From positions 30,648,504 through 30,712,503 of the forward strand of contig NC_051075.1 in NCBI RefSeq assembly GCF_004664715.2: DNA of 64,000 nucleotides, written 5' to 3'. The notes beneath the pieces were generated by a model. That model saw nothing but the letters and a program-made list of their open reading frames with translations. It had not been told where the DNA came from and did not search any database. Position 1 is the first letter of the stretch, and the number at the start of each line of letters is the position of its first letter. Source of the DNA: Peromyscus leucopus (lineage: Eukaryota > Chordata > Mammalia > Rodentia > Cricetidae). Below, one piece after another: positions 12,245 through 23,844 of this stretch. Both the position numbers and the translations under genes were made by a program.

Positions 12245-12437
12245 TTTCATTTATTTATTTTGTATGCATTAATGTGCACATATGTGCCTACATAAAAGTG
12301 TGCAGTAGCACCCTTGTCGAGGCAGAAGGAGAGCTTGTGGAGTTCAGTTCTCTCCTTTTACCATATGGGTCCTAAGGTTTGATTTCAGCTTATCAGTGTT
12401 GGCAGCAAGTGCCTTTACCCACCAGCCCAGAAACTCC
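12245..12437 (-). mobile_element. B3 SINE
   Basis: The complement of B3: a GTATGCATTAATGTGCACAT segment, GGCAGAAGGAGAGCTTGTGG, TTCTCTCCTTTTACCATATG, GGCAGCAAGTGCCTTTACCC, then CACCAGCCC. Confidence 0.8.
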
Positions 12438-12780
12438 TAATTCTTACAAATCCTTAAGGATGACTTGTCTTGTTTTACTGTGGGTAATTAAATTTAATAT
12501 ATTTACATGCTTTTAAAAAAAAAAAGTTCTGGAAGAAAATATTTTAGGAAATCATTTTTTTTTCCAATAGTAAGTCTTCCAAAGCATGGTAAAATTTTCT
12601 TTAGACTACCTGATTTTAATACTGATAGTTGGGAAAAACTGATATCTCAGATTAATTTGTAGTCTTTACTAACTCTATTCAATCAATTTCATTTTCAACA
12701 TCATCTGCAGCTTTCTATGCCCTGTGGTTTCCTGAAGTTAACAACACATCTGAAGATTTAACGCATGTGAAGAAAAGTAA

Positions 12781-12783
<3 letters not shown>

Positions 12784-12838
<55 letters not shown>
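12784..12838. repeat. (CT)n microsatellite
   Basis: About 26 CT units, ending in CCCTCC. Confidence 0.95.
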
Positions 12839-12840
<2 letters not shown>

Positions 12841-13249
12841 CTTTTGCTTTCTGGTCTTTGTGTTTTTCTATTTTCTTCTTCTTTCAAAACTCCTTGTTAC
12901 TTTGATAATTCCAATATTCATCACTTGGAAATAATGTGTGTATTATCACAAAGGCAATCAGTCTCAGTTTGAAGTATCTTAAATTTTTAATGCCCAGTTT
13001 AAATATCTGAAAATTTACCAAATACGTAATTCATTGTTAATTTCCTGTAGTGTGGTTTGTTCATATTTAACCCTCCACCCTAATTTTTGCCACATCCACC
13101 CACAGCCAATCCATTCCATTTTGTGTCCTTTGTTTCCTTTCAAGCCACTTTGTACTACTCTGCTATTCTTGAACGTGTGCATTCTTCCACTGGTGCATGT
13201 AGACTTACCAGAGGATACACTACTTTAAAAAAATCATCTAAAATTTGCC
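12839..13249. other. unassigned DNA
   Basis: No recognisable element. Short plus-strand frames are not supported. Confidence 0.45.
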
Positions 13250-13610
13250 AATAGCTCTATGCCTAGACATGAGTTTTCATGCTAAGTCTGGCTTGAAGTT
13301 ACACAGGCTTTGTGTATGCTATCATCACTGTGGGATCATGTGTGCAGTTTCCTTGCTGTGTCCAGAAGACAGTTTCCTTGTGATCTTCCTCTACACTTTC
13401 TGATTTCCTTTCCACAATGACTTTTGAGTCTTAGAAGGAGTGGGTGTACTATATATGTTTATTAAAGGCTGAGCACCCTGCAGTACCTTAAATTTTACAT
13501 ACTGGCCAGTTATGGGTCTCTGTGTTAATCACCATCTGAAGCTTCTCAGATGATGTTAGAGATACATCATTGTATTAGCACAATAGTCATTAAGAGCCAG
13601 TTTAATACTT
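13250..13610 (-). mobile_element. old (Lx-type) L1 3' UTR fragment
   Basis: Segments such as TTTTGAGTCTTAGAAGGAG, TGGGTCTCTGTGTTAATCAC and CTGAAGCTTCTCAGATGATG match the minus-oriented 3' UTR of old rodent L1 subfamilies. It is heavily diverged. Confidence 0.55.
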
Positions 13611-15997
13611 AATGACTTCTTAAAAAATATGTTCATTGGACATGCAAGCATTTTATATTTGAGAAAGGGTACAGCCTTGGCATTTGTCACAGCATGAATG
13701 GACCTAGATCAAATTAGGTTAAATACAATAATCCAGACACACATATATTTCACTTAGGTGTAAAGTCAACTAAGAATGTGGGATAAGTAAGAAGATGAAA
13801 TCATCACCTACACAAGGCAAGCAAGAGCAGAGAGATTCAGTGGGTATTTCGTGATAAAATTAGACTGTATTTGGATATTAGGATAAATGTTTAGATTGTA
13901 GCTGATCTTTAAAGAAACCAGAAATAATGGGTAACCATATAAGATAATTTGCTTCACTAGAGAGACTTTTCTACTGTTTAAATCTTACATCATTATGTTG
14001 ATTGAATTAAGTGGATAATATAATATAGTCATAAGATAATAACTCCCTTATGAGATAATTCATAAAATTAGATTGCTTTTAAATATTAGGAGTCTGAACC
14101 TCAAAACAAATCTTCACACACATGCCTTTTTTCATTAAATCTTAACAATATGCTGATTATTTATCTTTACAATTTTCAATGTAGAAATTTAGAAAACTTG
14201 AAGAGTATGTGGGATGCAGATTTTTATGAGACATCTCACAGGAACTGAAGAGGGTGAGCTTGAATGAACAATACAGAAGTCCAGATGTGCATTTTTTACC
14301 AGCAAAACAAAACATAAGGAATATATTTTCATTTTAATATGACTATGTAAAATTAGCAAATATTTGTCCAAAATATTATTTTTCTTTTTCCAAAATGAAA
14401 ATATTATAGATGAATTCTCCAGTAATCTGCTTTGCTACAAAAACATATGTTTAGAAGTCTGCCTTATGGTGAGTTATAAAGAAATATATGTAAAAACAAG
14501 TCAACTGCAAATGGAGTACTTAAGTCTCTTCCATTTGGGTGAAAATAATTCACTTATTTTTAAATTTTACTTTTAGTCTTCCAAATATGTTCACCTGTTT
14601 TTAAAGTATAATTATGCAAATTATCACTTGAGAAGGAGAGGAAATATGAAGTAATATCTAGTTCTCTGTTGACTCTGACTCATGCAATGTAAAAAAAGGC
14701 AAGAGCCACTGAACCTTCCTTCATCTTCAACTTCTCAGCATCACAAAGTGTGCCTAAAGTAACTCTTTTTAGTTATGAATTACCTAGTCTTATGTGTGTT
14801 ATTAGAATCTCTGGTTAGGCTAAGGTAATGCTATTCTGTTTTAGAAAGATTTTATAGATTATGAAAAATCACTAAAACTATATTTGAATTCAATATATCA
14901 TACATATTACTGCATGCATTTAAGTTTATGTTATTAGTATACATAAAACACAAACAAACACATAGGCACAGGGTTTTACAAATAAAGTTTTAGAGGCTGT
15001 TATATGAAAAGGCCTCTGGGAATTGGTATCCTATTTATTCTGAAACAGCCATTTCTCAGAAAATCTAAGTGCCCTTATCCTAAACAGCAGAGTAATACTG
15101 TTTTTTCTCAGAGGCGTAAATGGGAAAATATTTCATTAATTTATTTTCCAAAAGGTATTTGTGAAATGTCACTACCTGAGAACTTCATCTGGAATGGGTC
15201 ATAGAAAATAACTTTTGCCATAATACTCTTTATGGCACTGACTCTGCCTTCTCTGATAGCCAGAGAGTTAATAACATATTAAAGGAGATGTCTCCATTTA
15301 CTTTAGGAAGACCAAGAACATTCCCGAAACCCCAAAGTCCCACTGCATGCACTAGCACTCTGAGAATAAAATGTTTCTTATTGTACAGTAACTGGTACTT
15401 GTTTCTCTTTTTGTGAACATCTTTATGAAATGTATAAAGAAAGAAAATGCAGAATGTTAAGAGGCTCCTTGTGAATGAAGCTCCAGCTCGTTTTGCCCGT
15501 AAGTGGTATTGCAATGGACTATCAAGCATGTAATACAGTTCTACTTTACAATATTAAACAACAGGGGGGGTATCTTGGCAAATATATTCAAGGATGTTTT
15601 ATTTATATGACTGTGTTTTGTTAATCAGTAAATATAATACCAATCAAAGATGTATAAAGTGACCAGAGCCAGGGTTTAACCCCATTGTCAGGCAGAATAA
15701 CATGATGCTAACATATGTCTTTACTGCTTTTTAGAAGTTTACTATTATGTTTCACTTATTCTGCTGTAGTTTTTAAACTGTTTAAGAGTAGAACACGACT
15801 ATAAATAATTAAATATATCCAAATTAATTTTCTCTGTAGTAGCTATTTTATTGTAATTGAACTTGTGCCTTTAAAGTTCAATACCACTCATTAAGACCTT
15901 CAAAACACGTTTTACTTTTATTCAGTGCACTTGTCTGGTTTGCAACTGATCATTATTCATCCATTAATTTATTTATTTTTCAATTATTTATGAAGTC
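13611..15997. other. mostly unassigned DNA
   Basis: A weak ancient L1-like plus-strand stretch (AGCATGAATGGACCTAGATC, 13690-13800) is present. The remainder shows nothing recognisable. A 99-codon minus-strand frame at 15230-15529 has no splice or homology support. Confidence 0.4.
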
Positions 15998-16077
15998 AAC
16001 CTTAACCATAAATATTTCCTTAGCTCCATTAGAAGATACACCTTAACCATACATATTTCCTTAGCTCCATTAGAAGC
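15998..16077. repeat. two-copy ~38-bp tandem duplication
   Basis: The segment CCTTAACCATAAATATTTCC...TCCATTAGAAG occurs twice in a row with about one substitution between copies. Confidence 0.85.
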
Positions 16078-16082
16078 TATAC

Positions 16083-16225
16083 ATGTTTTTATTTGTTATT
16101 ATTTTGAGACAGAGTCCCACTATGTAGCCTTACCTAGCCTAGAATTCATTATGTAGACCAGGCTGGCCTTGGAGTCATAGTGCCCAAATGGCCTGTGCCT
16201 CTAAAGTGATAGGATTGGAGGGCTT
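16083..16225 (-). mobile_element. B1 SINE, old
   Basis: Complement of B1: TTTTGAGACAGAGTCCCACT, ATGTAGACCAGGCTGGCCTT, then a CTAAAGTGATAGGATTGG segment. Many substitutions. Confidence 0.75.
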
Positions 16226-16349
16226 GGACCTAAAAACAGTAAAAGATTAATAATGCAATTGTATTAAAATCTAAACAATAATAAAAACGAAGTTAGGCAT
16301 AATTTAAGATAAAAAGATAATTATAACCTGAATCAATAATTAGAATCAG

Positions 16350-16517
16350 GCCGGGCGGTGGTGGCGCACGCCTTTAATCCCAGCACTCGGGAGGCAGAGG
16401 CAGGCAGATCTCTGTGAGTTCAAGGCCAGCCTGGGCTACCAAGTGAGTTCCAGGAAAGGTGCAAAGCTACAGAGAGAAACCCTGTCTCGAAAAACCAAAA
16501 AAAAAAAAAAAAAAAAA
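16350..16517 (+). mobile_element. young B1 SINE with intact target duplication
   Basis: A nearly consensus element running from GCCGGGCGGTGGTGGCGCAC through GAGTTCAAGGCCAGCCTGGG and GGTGCAAAGCTACAGAGAG to CTCGAAAAACC plus a long poly(A). The A-box and B-box-like segments are intact. It is flanked by the perfect 12-bp direct repeat AATTAGAATCAG (16338-16349 and 16518-16529), showing recent L1-mediated insertion. The GCAAAGCTAC form of the right half is typical of cricetid B1s. Confidence 0.95.
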
Positions 16518-16529
16518 ATTAGAATCAGA

Positions 16530-17622
16530 TTTGACTACAATTAGTTATTTCAATGTATGTAACAGGATAAGTAAGATTGTTACTAAGAAAATGATTCTAT
16601 AACAAGCATATATTTATCATAATCAATGTACTCATCTGCTTTATTGAAATATAGTATTAATTTTTGCTTGGTTTTAGGGATTTTATTTAATTATTAAGCA
16701 TAGTGATGGTTTAATCAGAGTTGTGTGTCAGTCACATAACATGAAAATTATATACTCCAGATAGAAATTAATATAATATTCTGAGTGGTTTCTTTTTTTT
16801 TTTTATTTGAATCTTGACACAAGCTACAGTTTTCTGGGAAGAGAAACAACACTTACAGAAATGTCTCCATCACACTGTCTCTAAGTAAGTTTGGGGGGCA
16901 TTTTCTTGATTACTGATTGAAATGGGAAGAACCAGCCCACAGCTGGGTGTGTGTGCTCATGACTTGTATAAAAAAAAGGAGGCTGAGCATCCCTGAGGGA
17001 GAAGAAAGAGCGCAGCTTTCCTCCATTGCTTTTGTCTCAGTTCCTGCCTTCAAGGTTCTGTCTGGGCTGTTTGCAATGAACTATGATCCAATATCCTAAC
17101 CCAAATGAACACTCTTTCAAAATTTGCATTTCTTGAGTGCTTTATCACAATATTATAAAACAGTCCAAATACAAACACCTTCTTTCTCCTCAATAAGGTA
17201 ATAAAATGGAATTAACTTCAGAAATTACAAAAAGAAGATACAAGTATGTCTCAATAGGAGTTTTATTTTTATAGAGCTAGAGCTCTAATATCAGGTTCTC
17301 CTGTCACTTTTCTCTCTTCCTGTCCAAGCACTGCCTTCATTTCCTAGGCTTCTCTGGATCTTAGGCATTGGAAATTAAAAATTATTACAAACTTTATAAT
17401 GTTATCTTCTGCTTAGAAACTTTTTTTAATTCAAAATTCCAGCAAGAAGACTATTCTATGGACTTAAGGATAAATATCTACAATTGTAAGAAACAAAATT
17501 GGTTTGGGGGAAATGACAGTAGTAGGTTCTCTTCCAGTCTTCCAGTATTTGTGATTTTTACACTTTCCAGCCATGTATCACTGGTAGTTAGCAAGATTTA
17601 CAGAATCAAATGCATGCATGTG
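16530..17622. other. unassigned DNA
   Basis: No repeat or gene seen. A T-run occurs near 16792-16804. Confidence 0.45.
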
Positions 17623-17718
17623 TGCTGTGGATATCACTCTATGTAAATAAAACACTGATGGCCAATGACCAGGCAGGAGGTAGGTGGGACAAGGAGAGAG
17701 GAGAATTCTGGGAAGCGG
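17623..17718 (+). mobile_element. mys-type LTR, 5' 96 bp only
   Basis: It matches the first ~96 bp of the mys LTR at 26194 almost exactly, from TGCTGTGGATATCACTCTAT to CTGGGAAGCGG, with one visible change (TATGTAAATA for TATATAAATA). It then stops and unrelated sequence follows. It is a truncated or recombined LTR in the opposite orientation to the ERV body just downstream. Confidence 0.85.
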
Positions 17719-17869
17719 CACATATAGGTAGGCAAAAGGGGTTGAGAGCAGGAAGGGATTTAGTAATGGGGGTTGCAAGCAGGAAGGAACTTAATTATGT
17801 GTTGTTTGGCCATCAGGGAATGTTGTCCTGGGAGTTATCTACCTACCCTTGTCTAACTGCCTAATTGCC
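17719..17869. other. short junction sequence, possibly LTR-derived
   Basis: It contains two imperfect GAGCAGGAAGG/AAGCAGGAAGG copies. It could be the U5/3' end of the adjacent minus-strand LTR or another element. Confidence 0.35.
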
Positions 17870-18193
17870 AGATATTGGAGAAATTATTTTGGCCACTCCA
17901 CGTAGTTAAAAGGATATTTATTTAATGGCGAAACTCACAAATTAAGTAATGGGTAGGTCGCAGGGTCTGGGGAAGGTGTAATGCAGTCCAACGGTGTTCT
18001 CCGGAGCTCTACACAGTCAATCTGCACTGGTCAGCGTCCCGGCACGAGAGAGCGCCCAGAGCGAGCGCTGGCCCATCCAGCTCTCGGGTCCCCAGGCGCC
18101 TCCCCTCGCCCTGCCTCGTAGGCGTGACAGTTGCCAGAGTCTCAATGGGGGTTGGAACTTCCAGAACCAAGTTGGAATGGCTACCCACTACAT
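17870..18193 (-). mobile_element. class II ERV 3' LTR, non-mys type
   Basis: On the minus strand an ACAAAAAGGGGGAGA polypurine tract (18194-18208) is followed immediately by TGTAGTGGGTAGCC, the expected PPT/LTR 5' junction. The LTR has a GC- and CpG-rich middle and a TTAAATAAATATCC polyadenylation-like segment near its 3' end. Its sequence does not resemble the mys LTR. The far end is uncertain. Confidence 0.7.
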
Positions 18194-20378
18194 CTCCCCC
18201 TTTTTGTCTAAATAAGAAGGTTCTAAACTAATACAAGACTATATACAAAGGAATGGTTATCAAATATTGTCCAGAAATAATGAGAGATAATGACCTAGAT
18301 AAGATGTAACTACAACCAATGCAAACAATATCAAGCAAGAAACACATACTAAAATCCAGAGAAGTATAGAGCATAGGTAAACAGCATATTATAAAGATCA
18401 TTCAAAGGTGTCCTATCCTAAAGAACCTGAACCTAATACTTAATAAGTTCTATCTAAGATATTATATATACTAAGTTGTAACTATAACTGCTAGTCTTCA
18501 ATCCCATCAAAGACCTGAGAAGGAATATAACGGTACCTGAGAAATGGAAGACGGATGCAAGCAACTTTCGGGAATCTTGAAAGAGTAGACCAAGACAGCT
18601 GGCAGCCTGGACAGTCACCTGATGTTTCTTAGCATTGTTGGTGCATTCAAATTGGCTACAGGCCTAGAGTATCTGACAGACCATTTTCAGAAGCAGGAAT
18701 TCTGAGAGACCATCTTACCCTGTCTTGGCAGAGTACAGTGGTCGCTTTCCTTGTGTCCCGCTTGTCCAGAAAGGACAGCATTGCATTTGTACTGTCAGCC
18801 ATCAAGGCAAGGGCAGTTCTTTGCCCAGTAGGTCATTTTGTGCCAAAAAGACAAACTTCCAAATGGAAATGTCTTAGAAGCCCAACATTCTCTCGGGATC
18901 AATTGGTGCAGCCAGGAGCAATTGTGTCTCATGTCAACAGAATTCTAAGTTATTTAAATGCCATATTCTCTAGGTCTATGAAGTGTTTGAAGATTACCTA
19001 TCTATCTGAAATATATCTATGTATACCTAGAAGACTTAACTAACATGGCTACAAATATGTTTATCATAGATGACTGATTATTAATCTATTTTTAATCATC
19101 CATTACAATTTTAAATGAGTTAAACATAATACCTCAAACAAGAATAGAAATATATATATACAGTATAACAAAATTAACTTCAAGTTTGTATTAATAAACT
19201 AAAATTTTTACCAATGTAAAACATTTTAAACAAGTTGTTCTTTAAAAGTAGGTTCATTAATCTACCCTTTTATCTTATCATCTCCATATCCTCCTATATA
19301 TCTATATTATATCCCCTTTTCTTTTTTAGAAAGAGATCACATTTATAATCAACCTGTTTTAAATAAAAATATTGGTTTTTCTCTGTCCCACACTAGAGGG
19401 CTCTTCTGATTTGGGACACAAGAATCTTTTAACCATTTTTTTTTTTTAAAGCAATATGTCTGGGTTTAGAGGGGGAGTGAGCCAATTCCACCTCTAAAGC
19501 CAGCTTGGTATATTTGGGAATTTGGGCGTAGCATCTCTTACTGCTTCCTGCTGGAGGGGGGCGCTGTATCTTATGGGGACGCAAAGAAAATTTTAGACCT
19601 ATGGGGTAGTCCGTGAGGCTGTATTGTGTGAACCAGTTGCCTTGAAACCGATCTGGATGTTGGATCATCTGGGCCATGGTGTCATCGGAGTCCTTTCAGG
19701 GGGTCTTGGCTGGTGAAACCTGATGTATCTTAATCTGGAACAAGTCCACAGCCTCTGGCTTTCTGTGGAAACAAAAGCAGAACCTCTTTTCCAAAGTAAC
19801 ATATCCTTATATCCAAATTTTGAAGTCAAGGTACCTTTAAAATATACATTTTGGCATAACTCAACAGCTTTTGTAATCAAATGTTTTTCTTTAGTTATGA
19901 ATATCAAAGAGAACATAATCCAGATTCTCTGTGTGGTAGCCATCTTTATGTGGCTTATGTTTTATATTACCTTGAGCCTTGAGCCTATTGCTTTAAACTG
20001 TACCATTGTAAGCCTGAAATGGCGCTGTGGCTGCTGGCTCCGCCCACTTCAGCTTCCCAACATGGCAGTGGTACGTTTTCTGCCAGCTCTGGGAGTCATC
20101 AAGTCTCAGAAATAGTGGGTCTAAGCTTTTATCAAAGCAGAGTGTAGCCCAGAAACCTCTTTTTTTTTTTTTAAATACTAGTAAAGACTAAATCTACCAC
20201 ACAGCTTAATTTGCCGCTGGCAGATGCCTCATTTCCGCCATACTGCCGGTCAAACGCACCCGCCAGCAACCCGCCAGTGTTCAAACTTGCGTTTTGTCAC
20301 ATCTAGCTGCCCGTATGAGACAAGAAGCAGGAGCCTGGTTTTGGCTCTGTTTAGAATTGGTTATTAAATATTCTCAGG
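18194..20378 (-). mobile_element. mys-like ERV internal region, inverted and 5'-truncated
   Basis: About 1.9 kb (18480-20378) is nearly the reverse complement of mys internal sequence at 26565-28500. This includes the element-sense frames at 19665-19943 and 19429-19677, homologous to those at 27013 and 27279. It diverges completely from the mys element over the last ~280 bp before the polypurine tract and carries a different LTR. The PBS and 5' LTR are missing; similarity stops at about 20378. No complete gag, pol or env is present. It is a defective, probably recombinant relative of mys. Confidence 0.85.
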
Positions 20379-20575
20379 TTTTGAGGAGATCAGTGCTTCC
20401 AGGAGCAATTATGTCTCATGTCAATAGAATTCTAAGTTATTAAAACATTTAAATGCCATATTCTCTAGGTTTATGGAGTATTTGAAGATTACCTTTCAAT
20501 CTGACACATATTTCTGTATATCTAGAAAACCTAACGTGACTATAAATATGACAAGCATGGGTGACTATTAGACTG
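20379..20575 (-). mobile_element. second, diverged copy of an internal mys segment
   Basis: This stretch repeats 18915-19065 in the same orientation (CCAGGAGCAATTATGTCTCA, TGCCATATTCTCTAGGTTT and so on) with roughly one difference in seven to ten bases and a short insertion. It sits exactly where the 5' end of the inverted ERV breaks off. Confidence 0.75.
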
Positions 20576-20589
20576 TAAATCTTTTTTAC

Positions 20590-21237
20590 TTTATTAAAAA
20601 TTTTTTATTCATTTTATATGCCAACCACAGATCTCCCTTTCTTCCCTCCCCCCATCTCCCTCATCATTCCCCCCAACCCACCCCCTCATCCCCTTCTCTA
20701 AAAAGGTAAGGTCTCCAATAGGGAGTCAGCAGAGCTTGGTAAGTTCAGTAGAAGCAGGTCCAAGCTCCTCCTCCTGCATCAAGGCTGTGCAAGGTGTCAC
20801 ACCATAGGTAATGGGCTCCAAAAAGCCAGCTCATGCACCAAGGGTGGATCCTGACCCTACTGCCAGGGGACCCCTTAAGCAGACCAAACTACACAACTGT
20901 CTCACTTATTCAGAGGGCCTAGTCTAGTCCCATGGAGGCTCCACAGCTGTTGGTCTAAAGTTCATGTATTCCCACTACCTTGTTTTTGTTGTCTCTATAG
21001 ATTTCCCCCATCATGATCTTGATGGCCTTTGCTCATAGAATCCCTTTTCCCTCTCTTTGACTGGACTCCTGGAGCTCTGCGTCTGCTTCCATCAGTTACT
21101 GGAGAAAGGCTCTATGATGACACTTAGGGTATTCATCAATTTGATTACTGGGGTAAGCTAGTTCAGGCACCCTCTCCACTATTGCTAGTATTCTAAGCTG
21201 AGGTCATCCTTGTGGATTCCTGGGAACTTCCCTATTG
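20590..21237 (-). mobile_element. L1 3' UTR, main segment of a twin-primed insertion
   Basis: This minus-oriented rodent L1 3' UTR begins with a T/A-rich tail complement and contains GGGGACCCCTTAAGCAG, TCTCACTTATTCAGAGGGCC and GCGTCTGCTTCCATCAGTTACT. It ends abruptly at about 21237, where orientation flips. Confidence 0.85.
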
Positions 21238-21640
21238 TGTACTGCTCAGCGGTGAAAAAACAATGACATCATGAAATTTGCAGGCAAGTGGATGGAACTA
21301 GAAAATATCATCCTGAGTGAGATAACCCGACTCAGAAGGACAAACATGGTATGATCCCGCTCATAAGTGGATACTAGATGTAAAGCAAAGCATAATCAGA
21401 CTGCAACCTACTGCTTCAGAGAAGCTAGCTAACAAGTAGGACTCTAAGAGGGTCTCATGGATCACCCTGGGAAGGGGAAATAGATAAGATCTCCATGAGT
21501 AAATTGTAGATGAGGGGTTGGCAATGGAGGATAGGGGATGGGGGATGAGAACATAAGGGAACAGGATGGTCCAGCTGGAACACAGACGAAGTGGGAGAGC
21601 AATGAAAGAGATATCATAATACACTGAAACATGGTATGGC
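21238..21640 (+). mobile_element. L1 5'-inverted segment (ORF2 end and start of 3' UTR)
   Basis: This plus-oriented stretch covers the last ~45 codons of ORF2 (CAAACATGGTATGATCC, then the stop at GTGGATACTAG) and about 280 bp of 3' UTR. It precedes in L1 order the segment found inverted at 20590-21237. The arrangement is the classic 5' inversion of a truncated L1. Confidence 0.85.
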
Positions 21641-23649
21641 ATTTATTCTTATACTGCAATCTGCCTACAGATTATTCATTTTTATAATGTGAAGCTTTAG
21701 TCTTTAAGATATGTAGATCGATAAGAATTACAGGCTAACCCTTATCCCCATGATGTTTCTGTAAGCTAATTATGAAGTTAACTGCCCCTCTGTGTTTTGT
21801 ATTATTTATAAAAAAATAATTTTCATAGCAATAAATACCAAAAAAGTAAGAAATTCATTAGGAATCCTAAATTTCAGACCTAAGAAATTACTGAAATTAC
21901 AACAATAATGACGTGAAAGATTATCTTTTATTATTAGCTACTTTGAATTTCTTATCTGGTAGTACCAGTATTTGTACCACTTTTGAGTCTTGTTATTATA
22001 ATGGATACATCTGTTCTGAGTTTATTTTATCTCCTTTAACAAGCTTTCTTATTGTTTGTGGATTTAGACTTACTATATGGAAACACAGTTATCAGGGACA
22101 TTTTTTTTCTTTATTGTTTAGACAAATACAACTGTCTTCCCCCCCAGGACAACAGAATGAAAGTCTGTTCAGGAGCCCAATTCTGGTTTGCTTATTGTTA
22201 CCTAGTCACAAGTTAAAATTTAAAATTTTATTACTGTGATGCCCTTCAGTAATTTCACATTCCTTCTGTAATACTTTGATTTTTTGCTAGCTTCACTGAA
22301 AATCATTCTCTCTCTCTTAACTCTCTCTCTCTTCACTCTCTCCCTCTTTCTCTGTCATTCACTCCCAAGTCTCTTCCATCATTATGATTTCCTCAAAGAT
22401 TTAAAGAATATCATGGAGAGGTGAGTGATTTAGAACATTCTACAATATCATAATCTGTGATTATGTCAAACATCTTCTTACACCCAGTTGAACAGAGTTG
22501 AGAAACAGCCATAGCCTTTTTTTTTCTGACTATCTTCCCAGGATGAACACATTATTTTTGTTTGGTTTGTTATCTCTTTTGTTTTTTATGGCTGCAGTGG
22601 ATGTGCTATGGTATCTCCAGGTACAAATGGGAGAATTTTTCCTTTTGTGGCTTTAAGGTATAATTGCTTAGAGAATGCAAAGAGGTCTATGTGGAATATT
22701 TTTTTTCTGTGCTACTGGCCTCTAGAAATTGCCAAGTAACTTTTCCTCTTTTCAATTTGATCCTCAAGTGATATAGAGAAATGAGTCAGTAATGTCAACA
22801 CTGGTTTTGGTTTTTGTTTGTTTGTTTTGTTTTGTTTTTTCATGTCCCAGCTACTGTCTCATAACAAGAGGGGCCTTTCTTTAAACACGTCTAATATGGT
22901 CTCTATATTCTGGTAGGATCTCACTAATCTAATTTATTTTTGTTTACTTCACCTGTTTACACTATTTTGGCAAATAATGATATATAATCATAAATAAATA
23001 TATTACAATGATATTTGCTACACAATGTTATTTAAAGCTGTTATTTAGTTTTCGAAATATCACTACTTACTTTAAAGTGATTTACTTTTAAGTTTTTGTC
23101 AGTAGATATAATACAGACAGTACTGAAGCTAAATTTGAGTATCATATGTATATATGGAGAGAGAGAGAGATTCATTCCATGAGGCTCCATTTAAATGCAT
23201 CTCAAATTTACCAATTTTAAAACTTATTTTGTTTGAGTCTTATTTTTTATGATTAGCTCTCAGAAGTTTTGTGAAAATGTAGTTACCAACTATATTTTAA
23301 ATTATAGCTACCAATAAAGAAGACCATGCATGTATAACATTGGGATTTCAGCAAACAAGAATGACTGACTATATAGTTACATGTACACTCTTCCATTCCT
23401 TCCATATTTATCTTCCATTGACTAAAGCTCCTTTCTTAGCTATACGTCCAGCTTACCATTAGGGAATGTCATAGAACAAGTAATACAGCTATGTTGAAGT
23501 GTTCCGGTCCTCAGAAGATACTTTTTCTTATTCTACTAATTCTGAGATACATTCCATGCACTTCCAAACTGAAGTATGCTTCTCCAGCTTTCCTCATAAG
23601 CACTGAAGTGTGTATTTTAAATGTGCATCTTTTTAGTCATTTTCAAATT
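21641..23649. other. mostly unassigned DNA
   Basis: It contains a CT-rich tract at 22297-22365, a (GTTT)n stretch near 22815-22845 and a short GA run at 23155-23172. The 108-codon frame at 21913-22239 is AT-rich and unsupported. Confidence 0.45.
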
Positions 23650-23790
23650 ACCTTTGTTTCTAGAGATAGTCTTATGAATCCAAGAATGTCCTGGAACTCC
23701 ATAAAAATTAGATGACCTTGAACTATGGATGCTTCTACTTCTGCATTTGAAGTGTTGGTATTACAAGTAGGTATCATGCACAGCTGGTTG
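23650..23790 (-). mobile_element. B1 SINE, very old
   Basis: A recognisable B1 complement skeleton: GTCCTGGAACTCCATAAA, GATGACCTTGAACTATGG, CTGCATTTGAAGTGTTGG, ATTACAAGTAGGTATCATGC. Strongly diverged. Confidence 0.65.
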
Positions 23791-23844
23791 GTTATCTTAT
23801 TTATAAAACTGTGATATCCTCAATTAGCTGTGACTTACTGCAAG

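Noticed and set aside
15230..15529. 99-codon minus ORF, considered as a processed pseudogene
   Set aside because: No recognisable protein, poly(A) tail or target duplication.
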